Notes: generated by a model not told the origin, from the sequence alone. Shown: positions 15,215 to 23,050, counted from the stretch's first letter. The stretch is 27,628 nucleotides of DNA from Alphaproteobacteria bacterium UBA3002 (GCA_002346425.1 DDZS01000012.1:1731-29358); one strand, 5' to 3'. Program-made: numbers and translations.

Positions 15215-17341
15215 ATGGCTGATACCTATTACACAAAAGAACTAGCAACAGAGGCGAAAAACCGGGCAAATCAACTGTCTGATACATTGTTTGATTTGCG
15301 TTTTGAGAATAGCGCTAAAAAAGCAGCTGATATTATGAAATCGGCCGGAATTGATGTTGAAGATTTGCATGTATTCGGCAATACCGACCCAACTGTGTGG
15401 CGTGCACCGATGAATAGTATGGATACCGGTATTGCTGGCCCATGGGTAGATGGTAAAATAAGTGGAGTAATTGATACCCTCCGTAATTCCGGCGACGAGG
15501 TAGCAGGAAAGCTTGCCGATCAGATTTCGGGGCATTTGAGCGATTTAGAAGCGCATCCCACTACGGCAAATATCGCAAAAATAAATAAACAGGCCGGCGC
15601 GATCAAAGAGGCTGAAGGTTGGTTCAAATCGCTCGAAGGGAAAAACGCGGCGGATCATTATTTAACCAAAGACGCGGTTACTCAATTAAAATCCGATATC
15701 GGTCGTTTGGGCACTGATGCGTTGTCGCCATCGGCTGCCGCTCGCATGGAAGAGAATATTAGCACGGTGCTGAAGCATGGGCGCCCGCAAGATGTGGAAG
15801 CATTCACGAAAGCGATGTCTGGGTTAGATGACATTGAAGGGCTGGACGTGAATCGTGCGATATCCAGTGCGCACACGTTACGACTGCCTGATACACATGA
15901 AGCAATGAGTGGCGAGCTGAAAACATCGGCGCAGCGGCAGTTACATATCGGTACTGCGGATACCGTACGGGATAATTTAGCATCCGAAATTATGTATGGG
16001 AGAAGCAACCCTGAAATGAAACCGCATTATCTGGATGCGCTCGACGAGGTGGTAAGTAAATACGATAATCAGAAATTAACTCCGGGGAGCTTGGACTCGA
16101 TTCGGAATGACTTTAAGCAAAATCTGATGGAACGCGCGCAAGATCAGCGCTTGCCGGGCGGAGTTGAGCAGGTCGATGCGGCTATGCTGCATTTCGATGA
16201 TGCGACCACCAGCTTCAAGCGCCATGTTGGGGGCGATCTGACGAAAGAAATCGGTAAACTGGCACAAGCAGGAAATGAAAGCGCCGCGACGATGCTGGAA
16301 GCGCTTAAAGACGCGCCGGGTGTGAATACGCTGGATAAAATGGCGAATGTTGGCGCAATGGCGGCTTCCCAAGGACGTAGTTCTTCCGCAGCATTTACGT
16401 CTTTGGTGAACGAAGCGGGAGGCAATTTGACCTCGCGAATGAGCATTGAAGATATCGCGCAAGGATTGGCCAATGCCATGCCGGATCGACCAGAAGATTT
16501 GGCAGAGCTTGGTAGTCACGCCACGAAAGAAGCTAAGTCCGCAGGGCTTGCAGCTGTGGATGCTGCGAAAAATGTGGCAAGCGGTGGGGCTTTCCGGAAA
16601 GCGTTTAACGGCGCTTTAGAAAAAGCAGGTAAAGCGGTTCCTGTGGTTGGCGGGGTTGCTGGCGGGTTATCGATCGTGGATAATGCGAGCGCAGGCGAAT
16701 ACAAAGAAGCAACCTTGGACGCGGTAGGTTTCGTGCCAGTGGTAGGCGATGCGGTCGACCTCGTGCGAACAGTGCCGGATGTGGCGTCATTAGGCGTTGA
16801 AGCAGGGAAATATCTATTTGGTTCTCCCCCGACGGCAGAGCAATTGGCGGCTGTAGAAAAGCAAGCCTTTTTCAATGCGGTTTATGACAAATTGCCTGAT
16901 ACGCCAGGCCCAAATACTTCACCAGAGATGCGCCAGCTTATCGATGCGAAACAGAATGTTTTGAAAGCAGAAGGCGTTTCCGCTGTTGCGGATAATCCAA
17001 TGCAACAAATGCAGCATACCCAAGCGCGCGATGCACAAATCGCTTCCGCACAAAATGGATTCTCGGGGCTATTAGACACGTATATGGAAAAAGGGATGTT
17101 GGGCGGAGCGCAAGCGGCTCAAGCTCCTGCTCAGATGGCCCAGCAGCACGAAAACGAAAAACCCGCTGGTATTGATGGTTTGCCGAAAGACGTGTTGGCA
17201 CAAGCGACGCTATTTGGCAAAGGCGCGCTTGGTGGCGCGACCGAATCGAAGCTGGAATCGGTAGAAACAGAAGTAAATGTCGCGGCACTGGCGCATAAAG
17301 GCGCAGGGTCGTCCGCCGCAGAAGGAAGAGCTCAGGGCTAG
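15215..17341 (+). CDS. Large helical protein with glycine-rich hydrophobic segment, possible secreted effector
   Basis: GGGG lies nearby upstream of the ATG. The 708-residue protein has no signal peptide and is predicted mostly helical by its heptad-like Ala/Leu/Glu/Lys pattern, with many short helices up to about residue 450. Residues about 470-540 are the only hydrophobic part: KAVPVVGGVAGGLSIVDNAS, then DAVGFVPVVGDAVDLV. This double glycine/valine hairpin resembles the pre-toxin (PT-TG) and membrane-inserting segments of polymorphic toxins and secreted effectors. The C-terminal 150 residues are Gln/Ala-rich and low in complexity (MLGGAQAAQAPAQMAQQ). No catalytic domain is recognised. It has its own A+T-rich promoter region and lower G+C than the flanking genes. 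The effector role is inference only. Confidence 0.65.
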   Translation: MADTYYTKELATEAKNRANQLSDTLFDLRFENSAKKAADIMKSAGIDVEDLHVFGNTDPTVWRAPMNSMDTGIAGPWVDGKISGVIDTLRNSGDEVAGKLADQISGHLSDLEAHPTTANIAKINKQAGAIKEAEGWFKSLEGKNAADHYLTKDAVTQLKSDIGRLGTDALSPSAAARMEENISTVLKHGRPQDVEAFTKAMSGLDDIEGLDVNRAISSAHTLRLPDTHEAMSGELKTSAQRQLHIGTADTVRDNLASEIMYGRSNPEMKPHYLDALDEVVSKYDNQKLTPGSLDSIRNDFKQNLMERAQDQRLPGGVEQVDAAMLHFDDATTSFKRHVGGDLTKEIGKLAQAGNESAATMLEALKDAPGVNTLDKMANVGAMAASQGRSSSAAFTSLVNEAGGNLTSRMSIEDIAQGLANAMPDRPEDLAELGSHATKEAKSAGLAAVDAAKNVASGGAFRKAFNGALEKAGKAVPVVGGVAGGLSIVDNASAGEYKEATLDAVGFVPVVGDAVDLVRTVPDVASLGVEAGKYLFGSPPTAEQLAAVEKQAFFNAVYDKLPDTPGPNTSPEMRQLIDAKQNVLKAEGVSAVADNPMQQMQHTQARDAQIASAQNGFSGLLDTYMEKGMLGGAQAAQAPAQMAQQHENEKPAGIDGLPKDVLAQATLFGKGALGGATESKLESVETEVNVAALAHKGAGSSAAEGRAQG

Positions 17342-17361
17342 TAGCTAGTCACTACGAGCAA

Positions 17362-19677
17362 TTACCCCGCTTGGCGCATCAGCACTTCGCGTTTGCCGAC
17401 GTGGTTGGCGGCGCCGACGATGCCTTCTTCTTCCATTTTATCGATCAGGCGCGCAGCGCGGTTATAGCCGATTTTGAGTTTACGTTGGATGTAGCTGGTC
17501 GAGGCTTTGCCGTCATTCATCACAATGCGCACGGCTTGCTCATATAAACCGGCATCCGAATCGTCGCCGTCGATTGAAGCCATGTTCGCCTCGAAATCAT
17601 CGTCATCGGCGGTGACGTCTTCGACGTAAGTTGGCTCGCCTTGCGCTTTCAAATGGCTGATGACTTCTTCGACTTCCTTATCGGAGATGAATGGGCCATG
17701 CACGCGCGTCACGCGACCGCCACCGGCCATATAGAGCATGTCGCCCTGACCGAGCAATTGCTCCGCGCCTTGTTCACCGAGGATGGTGCGAGAGTCGATT
17801 TTACTGGTCACTTGGAAGCTGATCCGCGTCGGGAAGTTGGCTTTGATGACGCCGGTGATCACGTCAACGGATGGACGCTGCGTCGCCATGATAATGTGGA
17901 TACCCGCGGCACGCGCCATCTGCGCGAGGCGTTGGATCGAGCCTTCGATTTCTTTACCGGCCACCAGCATCAGGTCGGCCATTTCATCGACCACGACGAC
18001 GATGAAGGGGAGGGGATTCATGTCAATCGCGACTTTTTCCATCACCGGTTTACCGGTCTCGGGGTCGAAACCGGTCTGCACGGTGCGGAAGAGTTCTTCG
18101 CCCTGTTCAGCGGCCTGTTTGATGCGTTTGTTGAAATTGTCGATGTTACGCACGCCGAGATTACTCATCAGGCGGTAGCGCTGTTCCATTTCCTTCACCG
18201 TCCATTTCAGCGCGACGACGGCTTTGCCCGGCTCGGTCACGACAGGCGAGAGCAGATGCGGAATGTCGTCGTAGACCGACAGTTCGAGCATTTTCGGGTC
18301 GATCATGATGAATTTACACTGGTCCGGCGAGAGGTGATACATCAGCGACATCAGCATGGTGTTGATCGCGACCGATTTCCCCGAACCGGTTGTCCCCGCG
18401 ACCAGCAGATGCGGCATGCGCGCCAGATCGGCGATGATCGGCTCGCCACCAATGTCTTTACCCAACACCAGCGGCAATTTCATTTCCGTCGCCTGATATT
18501 CTTCCGATTCGAACATCTCGCGGATATTGACCATTTCGCGCTGGGAATTCGGTAGCTCAATCCCTAATGCGTTCTTACCCGGAATCACCGAAATACGCGC
18601 CGAGGTGGCGCTCATCGAGCGGGCGATGTCATCTGCCAAGCCAATTACGCGGCTCGACTTAGTGCCCGCGGCTGGCTCCAGTTCATAGAGCGTTACCACC
18701 GGGCCGGGGCGCACGCGGATAATCTCACCCTGTACGCCGAAATCCTTCAACACCTGTTCCAGCAATTCAGCATTTTGCGACAGCGAATTTTCATTCGGCT
18801 GTTTCTTCTTCGCTTTGGCTTTCATTTTGGTCAGCAGTGCGGTGGATGGCATTTCGAAATCGCCGATATGTTCATCCAGCACAAAGCTCGATTGTTTCGG
18901 CGCTTCTTTAACCGCGGGCGTCGCCTCAATGGTTTTGCTGATCTTTTTGACATGCAGCTTCGGCGTTTCTTCTTCTTTCACGCGGGCGCGGCGGGTGCGC
19001 TGTTTAGCGGGCGCCGCTTCGGCCAATTCGCCGACCCATAAGCCATGCAGCATTTGCACGCCGCGTTTCACTTGAATCCATGCCGCGTAGAAGGTCACGC
19101 CAATGGCTACCCATTCGTTACGGCGCAAGCCCAAAGCTAGCGGTACGCAGGCCAGCATGACGATGAGCGCTAAAATCGGCGCAAGGATAGAACCGAACAG
19201 CGCGGTTAATTTCGCATGTACCAGCCAGCCGACCGCGCCGCCTAAGCCACTCGGAATCGGCCAGCTACTCGACATGGGGGCAGCTTGCACCGCCGCCGCC
19301 GCTGCCACCACACCGAATACCAGCGCCACAGTGCGCCGTGCCCAGCCGCGCGTATGACGCTTGGTTGACAGGCGCCAGCCCCAGCCAAGCAGGGTGAAAA
19401 GTAAAAAGACAGTGCCCAGTCCCACGGCTTGTAGCAGCACATCGGCCAGATATGACCCGAACAGACCCATCGCATTGGCGGTTTCTTCGGAGCCGGTATT
19501 GTTAAACGACGCATCGGTCGCGGTATAGGTCAACAAAGCCGCGCAAAGAACCGCGCAGAGGATCAGGCAGCCCGCGCCGAGTAGTTCATTCATGCGATTG
19601 CGGAAAAAAATTCGCCAGACAAATTGCGATTGCGGCTGCGCTTTACCGCGCGCCGCCGGGGTCGATTTCTTAGCCAT
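17362..19677 (-). CDS. ftsK: DNA translocase FtsK
   Basis: A 771-residue septal DNA pump that clears the division plane and coordinates terminus resolution. The N-terminus has four membrane helices between residues 31 and 185. The linker (about 205-295) is short and charged compared with the long E. coli linker. The alpha/beta motor domain has Walker A GTTGSGKS (428-435), Walker B IVVVVDEMADLM (559-570) and the MATQRPSVDVITG motif near 598-609. The C-terminal winged-helix gamma domain that reads KOPS sites occupies about 706-768 (YEQAVRIVMNDGKASTSYIQ onward). The gene is convergent with the 708-residue protein gene, with 20 bases between the stops. An AGG lies 12 bases before the start. Confidence 0.97.
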   Translation of the reverse strand: MAKKSTPAARGKAQPQSQFVWRIFFRNRMNELLGAGCLILCAVLCAALLTYTATDASFNNTGSEETANAMGLFGSYLADVLLQAVGLGTVFLLFTLLGWGWRLSTKRHTRGWARRTVALVFGVVAAAAAVQAAPMSSSWPIPSGLGGAVGWLVHAKLTALFGSILAPILALIVMLACVPLALGLRRNEWVAIGVTFYAAWIQVKRGVQMLHGLWVGELAEAAPAKQRTRRARVKEEETPKLHVKKISKTIEATPAVKEAPKQSSFVLDEHIGDFEMPSTALLTKMKAKAKKKQPNENSLSQNAELLEQVLKDFGVQGEIIRVRPGPVVTLYELEPAAGTKSSRVIGLADDIARSMSATSARISVIPGKNALGIELPNSQREMVNIREMFESEEYQATEMKLPLVLGKDIGGEPIIADLARMPHLLVAGTTGSGKSVAINTMLMSLMYHLSPDQCKFIMIDPKMLELSVYDDIPHLLSPVVTEPGKAVVALKWTVKEMEQRYRLMSNLGVRNIDNFNKRIKQAAEQGEELFRTVQTGFDPETGKPVMEKVAIDMNPLPFIVVVVDEMADLMLVAGKEIEGSIQRLAQMARAAGIHIIMATQRPSVDVITGVIKANFPTRISFQVTSKIDSRTILGEQGAEQLLGQGDMLYMAGGGRVTRVHGPFISDKEVEEVISHLKAQGEPTYVEDVTADDDDFEANMASIDGDDSDAGLYEQAVRIVMNDGKASTSYIQRKLKIGYNRAARLIDKMEEEGIVGAANHVGKREVLMRQAG

Positions 19678-19719
19678 TTCACGTAACCTGTTGGTTGTTA
19701 TTTTTTTCCACCCTAGCGC

Positions 19720-19747
19720 AAAAAAGGCCGAAAAGCGAGCTTTTGGC
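19720..19747 (-). terminator. Orphan minus-strand terminator upstream of ftsK
   Basis: On the minus strand GCCAAAAGC and GCTTTTCGGC form a hairpin with one bulge, followed by six T residues (19720-19725 on the plus strand are A). It points toward ftsK, but no minus-strand gene is visible upstream, so it may isolate ftsK from antisense transcription or end an unseen transcript. Confidence 0.55.
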
Positions 19748-19865
19748 GGTGAAATAGTGACGCTGAGACGCGGTGAAGCGGTTTTTATGGCATGAAAACA
19801 ACCATTTCACCATATCCCCACTTCACTGCTTCACTTTCCGGCAAAACTGTGTTTTGCTGGAAAAC

Positions 19866-19952
19866 GGTTGGCGGCGGGCGGTGCCCCTGTTTACCCGGTC
19901 AGGTTCGAGAGAAAGCAGCCAGAATGGGTCCGCATCGGGTCGTTCGCCAGCC
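19866..19952 (+). ncRNA. ffs: Small signal recognition particle RNA (4.5S RNA)
   Basis: The RNA scaffold of bacterial SRP binds Ffh and targets nascent membrane proteins to FtsY. The conserved domain IV is clear: GGTCAGGTTC, a GAGA tetraloop of the GNRA class, then GAAAGCAGCC, in which TTC pairs with GAA and the asymmetric AGCAGCC/GTCAGG internal loops match the Ffh-binding site. The flanking arm pairs GCGG...GCCC with GGG...CCGC, and the ends close with GGTTGGCG (19866-19873) against CGCCAGCC (19945-19952). The size and the ACCCGGTCAGG context are typical of alphaproteobacteria. Boundaries are those of the closing helix and may be a few bases off. The antisense frame looks protein-coding only by chance. 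Confidence 0.9.
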
Positions 19953-19956
19953 ACTT

Positions 19957-19974
19957 ATCGCGCGTTAGCGCGAT
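19957..19974 (+). terminator. Hairpin directly after the SRP RNA, possible terminator
   Basis: ATCGCGC (19957-19963) and GCGCGAT (19968-19974) form a perfect 7-bp stem with a GTTA loop, four bases after the SRP RNA end. The downstream T content is modest, so termination is plausible but not certain. Confidence 0.4.
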
Positions 19975-20069
19975 TAGATGTTTGTATGTCTTCCGCTTCG
20001 CTTCAGACTTGGCCGCCGCATTTTCTGCTGAAAATGCTCTGGCTGGTTGCTGGCGCAACGCTCTCGGCA

Positions 20070-20100
20070 GGCGCGGACGTGCTGTCCGCGTTTCTTTGTA
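20070..20100 (+). repeat. Hairpin direct repeat, copy 1
   Basis: A 31-base unit centred on the palindrome CGCGGAC-GTGCT-GTCCGCG (20072-20090). It matches copy 2 at 29 of 31 positions by eye. Confidence 0.8.
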
Positions 20101-20113
20101 CCTCCCCATCGTC

Positions 20114-20133
20114 ATTCCCGCGGAAGCGGGAAT
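20114..20133. repeat. REP-type palindrome
   Basis: ATTCCCGC, a GGAA loop, then GCGGGAAT, flanked by GTC and CCAGAGG. This is the common bacterial intergenic REP form that spells PRKRES in one frame and PASAGM in another. Confidence 0.85.
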
Positions 20134-20247
20134 CCAGAGGCCATGGCGCGTGGCTTTTGTTATTTTCGCCATTGCTTCGCAATAGCTAGTGGTCTCCGGT
20201 TTGCCTACTGGCAAACGCTCCGCCTGCGCCTTCGGCGGCTCATGACT

Positions 20248-20278
20248 GGCGCGGACGTGCTGTCCGCGGTTCTTCGTA
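20248..20278 (+). repeat. Hairpin direct repeat, copy 2
   Basis: Second copy of the 31-base unit, 178 bases downstream of copy 1, with the same CGCGGAC/GTCCGCG stem at 20250-20268. Confidence 0.8.
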
Positions 20279-20451
20279 TAGTCAGTTGGGGCTTGTCAGA
20301 GCAACTGTCGGCTGGACCCCGACCTCCGCCGGGGTGACGAGAAATAAATCTCAAATCCCGAAGCCCAAACTTCACACAACCGTCACATATAATTAACGCC
20401 TATTAAGCTATACTAAAGTCATTCTATTTTAGCCTTTGCTGAAATTAAGAA

Positions 20452-20482
20452 ATTCCACCGTAACGAACAAAAACGGTGGAAT
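20452..20482. repeat. Perfect 10-bp inverted repeat in the leader of the lipoprotein gene
   Basis: ATTCCACCGT (20452-20461) and ACGGTGGAAT (20473-20482) enclose 11 bases. The hairpin lies 26 bases before the ATG and downstream of a TATACT box (20409-20414), so it would be in the 5' untranslated RNA. There is no T run, which argues against a terminator; an operator or an RNA-stability element is possible. Confidence 0.55.
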
Positions 20483-20508
20483 CTGATGACTGAAAGAAAG
20501 GTTACGCT

Positions 20509-20985
20509 ATGCGTAATTTGAATCTCGCAAAAATCGCGACCATTGCGACCCTCGCGCTGGCGCTCGCAGGCTGTGGATCTTCCCGCGTTTATCGCTCGGC
20601 CGCCGAATCGAGCGTTCCTGTCAAGAACTACGTTCTCAAGGGCGCGCGGAACGACAAGCCGCTTCGCCTGATCTGCAATCGCGGCAACTTCATCAACAAT
20701 GGGGTTCCGCAGGGCAACCTCGGCGTGCAGGGCCTTTCCAACCGGCAGGGCTATGTCGGCCCGGGCTGGATGAGCCTCACCGTCGACGAGCTCGAGGACA
20801 AGCTCCGCTGGGGCTGCGGCTCCGAAGGTGGCGAGTCGAAGTCTTCGTCGCGCGGCGGCGGTCAGGACAATCCTGACGGCACGCGTGGAACGCCGGGCGG
20901 CACCGGCTGCTGCGGTGGAAACACCGGCGGCGGGCAGGACAGCCCCGGTCGCGGCGGTGGTGATCCCACCGGCGGACGTCGCTGA
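20509..20985 (+). CDS. Small lipoprotein with Gly-rich tail, unknown family
   Basis: AAAGG precedes the ATG. Residues 1-21 form a lipoprotein signal peptide with lipobox LALAGC, so Cys22 should be lipidated. The middle (residues about 35-105) is a compact unit with PLRLICNRGN and GPGWMSLTVDELEDKLRWGCG; two cysteines there could pair. The last 50 residues are Gly/Ser/Asp-rich and low in complexity, with a CC pair. Codon use is strongly biased to C- and G-ending codons, unlike the neighbouring ftsK and lepA genes, suggesting recent acquisition or high expression. No family is recognised. It ends in a strong terminator. Confidence 0.75.
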   Translation: MRNLNLAKIATIATLALALAGCGSSRVYRSAAESSVPVKNYVLKGARNDKPLRLICNRGNFINNGVPQGNLGVQGLSNRQGYVGPGWMSLTVDELEDKLRWGCGSEGGESKSSSRGGGQDNPDGTRGTPGGTGCCGGNTGGGQDSPGRGGGDPTGGRR

Positions 20986-20991
20986 TTCTCT

Positions 20992-21029
20992 GGCGCCCTG
21001 ACCTTCGGGTCGGGCGCCTTCTCTTTTTT
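20992..21029 (+). terminator. Intrinsic terminator after the lipoprotein gene
   Basis: GGCGCCCTGACC (20992-21003), a TTCG tetraloop, and GGTCGGGCGCC (21008-21018) with a single bulge, followed by TTCTCTTTTTT. Confidence 0.92.
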
Positions 21030-21175
21030 CAGCTTTCATCATACTGTCACAATCTTATTCCTTAAAATAGAGTAGAATGAACGGGTTCTACCTATGTCTT
21101 TACATATGGTTTTAACCTCGCATTTCCCGCCTTAATGCCGGGGGTGCTTGTGTTTGATTAGAAGAGAATACGCTC

Positions 21176-21643
21176 ATGCGTAAACTTCTCGCAATCGCTG
21201 CTACCGCACTGATGACCAGTGCCACTTCCATCGGTGCGCAAGCGCCGGAGGAAAAGGGCATTCCGATGCATTTCATTTCCGCTGACGACAAGTGTGGAGA
21301 CGGACCTGCAAAGGAAAACTGTATCACAGTCAATTCGGTGCCGGAGACTACGAGGCATCTGACGATCACGGTCTCGACGAGCGAATACTTGGACGGGCGG
21401 AAGGCGCTCACGATCGAAACGATCGTGTCGCGCGACGCTCAGCAGTTGATCGGCGAGGCCGTCTATCAGGTGGCCGTCGAGAAACTTGCGGAGGTGTTCA
21501 AGTCCTTGCAAAGGATTAACGAGCCGAACGACGACATCACGATCTTGCCCTTCGACGGGCAGATGATGTTTCCGGATACGTTTCCATTCTTACCGATGGA
21601 TGGAGATGAACCCTTAAACGGTCCGAATAATTCGGACAAATAA
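21176..21643 (+). CDS. Exported 155-residue protein, unknown family
   Basis: GAAGAG lies upstream of the ATG. Residues 1-22 form a Sec signal peptide (MRKLLAIAATALMTSATS, cleavage near IGAQA). The mature protein has a cysteine pair in DDKCGDGPAKENC, then alternating strands (HLTITVSTSEY and ALTIETIVS), and a helix AQQLIGEAVYQVAVEKLAEVF. The C-terminus is acidic and Pro/Asp/Phe-rich. It shares the G/C-ending codon preference and stand-alone arrangement of the preceding lipoprotein gene. The function is unknown; a periplasmic location is inferred. Confidence 0.7.
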   Translation: MRKLLAIAATALMTSATSIGAQAPEEKGIPMHFISADDKCGDGPAKENCITVNSVPETTRHLTITVSTSEYLDGRKALTIETIVSRDAQQLIGEAVYQVAVEKLAEVFKSLQRINEPNDDITILPFDGQMMFPDTFPFLPMDGDEPLNGPNNSDK

Positions 21644-21660
21644 GCAGCGAACACACACTG

Positions 21661-21692
21661 GCGCGCGCGGGGGAACCCGCCGCGCTTTTTTT
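21661..21692 (+). terminator. Intrinsic terminator between the exported protein gene and lepA C-half
   Basis: GCGCG (21661-21665) and GCGGG (21667-21671) pair with CCCGC (21676-21680) and CGCGC (21681-21685) around a GGAA loop, followed by seven T residues. The T run abuts the stop codon of the convergent lepA half. Confidence 0.88.
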
Positions 21693-22929
21693 AATTCTCC
21701 GTCATTTTTAAGGCGGCAATAAAGGCGCTTTGGGGGATGTCGACATTGCCGATGGAGCGCATTTTCTTTTTACCTTTTTTCTGCTTTTCCAGCAGTTTGC
21801 GCTTACGTGTTGCGTCGCCACCGTAACATTTAGCAGTGACGTCCTTGCGCATAGCGGCGATGGTTTCGCGGGCGATGACTTTGCCGCCGATGGCCGCCTG
21901 AATCGGAATCTTGAACAGGTGCCGGGGGATCAGGTCTTTTAGGCGCGCACATAGCGCGCGGCCCCGATGCTCGGCTTGGCTGCGGTGGACCAGCATCGCC
22001 AGCGCGTCGACCGGTTCGGCATTGATCAGAATTGAGAGTTTGACCAGATCGCCTTCTTCATAACCCGCCATTTCATAGTCAAACGAAGCGTAGCCTTTGG
22101 AGCAGCTTTTTAAGCGATCGTAAAAGTCGAACACGACTTCGTTTAAGGGGAGCTTATAGACCGCCATGGCGCGCGTGCCGACATAGGTCAGGTCTTCCTG
22201 CACGCCGCGTTTCTCCGTGCAAAGGGTCAGTACGTTGCCGAGAAATTCGTCTGGCACCAGAATCGTCGCGCGAATCCACGGTTCATACAGCGTGTCGATT
22301 TTGACCGGATCGGGATAATCAGCCGGGTTATGCAATTCTTTTTCGGTGCCGTCGGTCATCTTCATGCGGTAGACCACACTCGGCGCGGTGGTGATAAGGT
22401 CGACATCATACTCACGCTCTAGCCGTTCCTGAATGATCTCAAGATGCAGCAGGCCTAAAAAGCCGCAGCGGAAACCGAGGCCTAAGGCCGAAGAACTTTC
22501 AGCTTCATAGAGGAAACTCGCATCATTCAGATGCAGCTTGGCGATCGAATCGCGCAGATGTTCAAACTCGCTCTGATCGGTTGGATACATGCCGCAGAAC
22601 ACCACCGGTTGCACGGGCTTATAGCCGGGTAGCGGCTTGGCGCAGGGGTTTTTTTCTTCCGTAATCGTGTCGCCGACATTGGTATCCGCCACTTGCTTAA
22701 TGCCAGTGATGATATAGCCGACTTCGCCGGGTCCGAGCGAAGCGACGGTGGTTTTCGCCGGACGGAACACGCCGACATGATCAACCTCATGCGCGACTTT
22801 CGCGTTCATAAACAGCAGCTTTTGCCCGCGTTTTAATTCACCGCTATAGACGCGGACGAGAATAATCACGCCGAGATAGGTGTCATACCACGAATCGATC
22901 AGCAGCGCTTGCAAAGGTTGTTGGGCCAT
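21691..22929 (-). CDS. lepA: LepA (EF-4) C-terminal half, separate gene
   Basis: This 412-residue protein corresponds to everything after the GTPase domain of elongation factor 4. Domain II starts at PLQALLIDSWYDTYLG. Domain III includes LNDASFLYEAESSSALGLGF and the RCGFLGLLHLEIIQERLERE motif. Domain V and the LepA-specific C-terminal domain follow, with DLIPRHLFKIPIQAAIGGKV, AKCYGGDATRKRKLLEKQK and KKKMRSIGNV. The start cannot lie further upstream: an in-frame TAA occurs 12 bases before the ATG. No good Shine-Dalgarno is seen. The G domain needed for ribosome-dependent GTPase activity is missing here but is encoded 1.8 kb upstream on the same strand. The two products could reassemble in trans. 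Confidence 0.95.
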   Translation of the reverse strand: MAQQPLQALLIDSWYDTYLGVIILVRVYSGELKRGQKLLFMNAKVAHEVDHVGVFRPAKTTVASLGPGEVGYIITGIKQVADTNVGDTITEEKNPCAKPLPGYKPVQPVVFCGMYPTDQSEFEHLRDSIAKLHLNDASFLYEAESSSALGLGFRCGFLGLLHLEIIQERLEREYDVDLITTAPSVVYRMKMTDGTEKELHNPADYPDPVKIDTLYEPWIRATILVPDEFLGNVLTLCTEKRGVQEDLTYVGTRAMAVYKLPLNEVVFDFYDRLKSCSKGYASFDYEMAGYEEGDLVKLSILINAEPVDALAMLVHRSQAEHRGRALCARLKDLIPRHLFKIPIQAAIGGKVIARETIAAMRKDVTAKCYGGDATRKRKLLEKQKKGKKKMRSIGNVDIPQSAFIAALKMTEN

Positions 22930-23006
22930 GGGGGCAGGTTATGGCGGATTTGCGCGGTTGCGACAAGTTGAAAAACGATCCGTGCGTATGGCACGCGTGT
23001 TTTTAT

Positions 23007-23021
23007 TGCGAATCATTCGCA
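23007..23021. promoter_or_regulatory. Perfect 7-1-7 palindrome, Fur-box-like
   Basis: TGCGAAT-C-ATTCGCA lies between the divergent starts of the lepA C-half and the 422-residue gene. It matches the 7-1-7 Fur pattern TGATAATnATTATCA at ten of fourteen arm positions. Regulation by Fur or a relative is inference. Confidence 0.45.
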
Positions 23022-23050
23022 TTGCAAGATTTCGGACAATCCGCTACAGA
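23022..23050 (+). promoter_or_regulatory. Predicted promoter of the 422-residue gene (leaderless geometry)
   Basis: TTGCAA (23022-23027), a 17-base spacer and TACAGA (23045-23050), ending six bases before the ATG at 23057. It begins directly after the Fur-box-like palindrome. Confidence 0.4.

Larger units (their letters stand above)
19975..20345. repeat. Gene-free cluster of small palindromic repeats
   Basis: This stretch between ffs and the lipoprotein gene contains no convincing gene. It holds many perfect short hairpins: GCATTTTC/GAAAATGC (20018-20037), CGCGGAC/GTCCGCG twice, ATTCCCGC/GCGGGAAT (20114-20133), GTTTGCC/GGCAAAC (20199-20216) and ACCCCG/CGGGGT (20316-20335). Translated frames show the SFPRKRESR and WIPASAGMT strings that mark widespread REP-type repeats rather than proteins. 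The next 160 bases up to 20508 are the promoter and leader of the lipoprotein gene. Confidence 0.75.

Noticed and set aside
17641..18555. 304-codon plus-strand open frame opposite ftsK
   Set aside because: It is rich in His/Asp/Arg in the pattern expected from the antisense of a conserved coding sequence; ftsK on the other strand is certain.
19891..20214. 107-codon minus-strand open frame containing WIPASAGMT
   Set aside because: It is the antisense of the SRP RNA joined to REP repeats; the peptide string is a known by-product of REP translation.
20047..20337. 96-codon plus-strand open frame across the repeat cluster
   Set aside because: It consists of translated palindromic repeats (SRGSGNPE, LTGADVLSAVL) and has no ribosome-binding site.
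20382..21078. Shared GTCACA-N21-TATACT/TAGAAT arrangement upstream of both exported orphan genes
   Set aside because: A spacer of 21 bases is too long for a sigma70 promoter and two cases are not enough to call an alternative sigma factor site.
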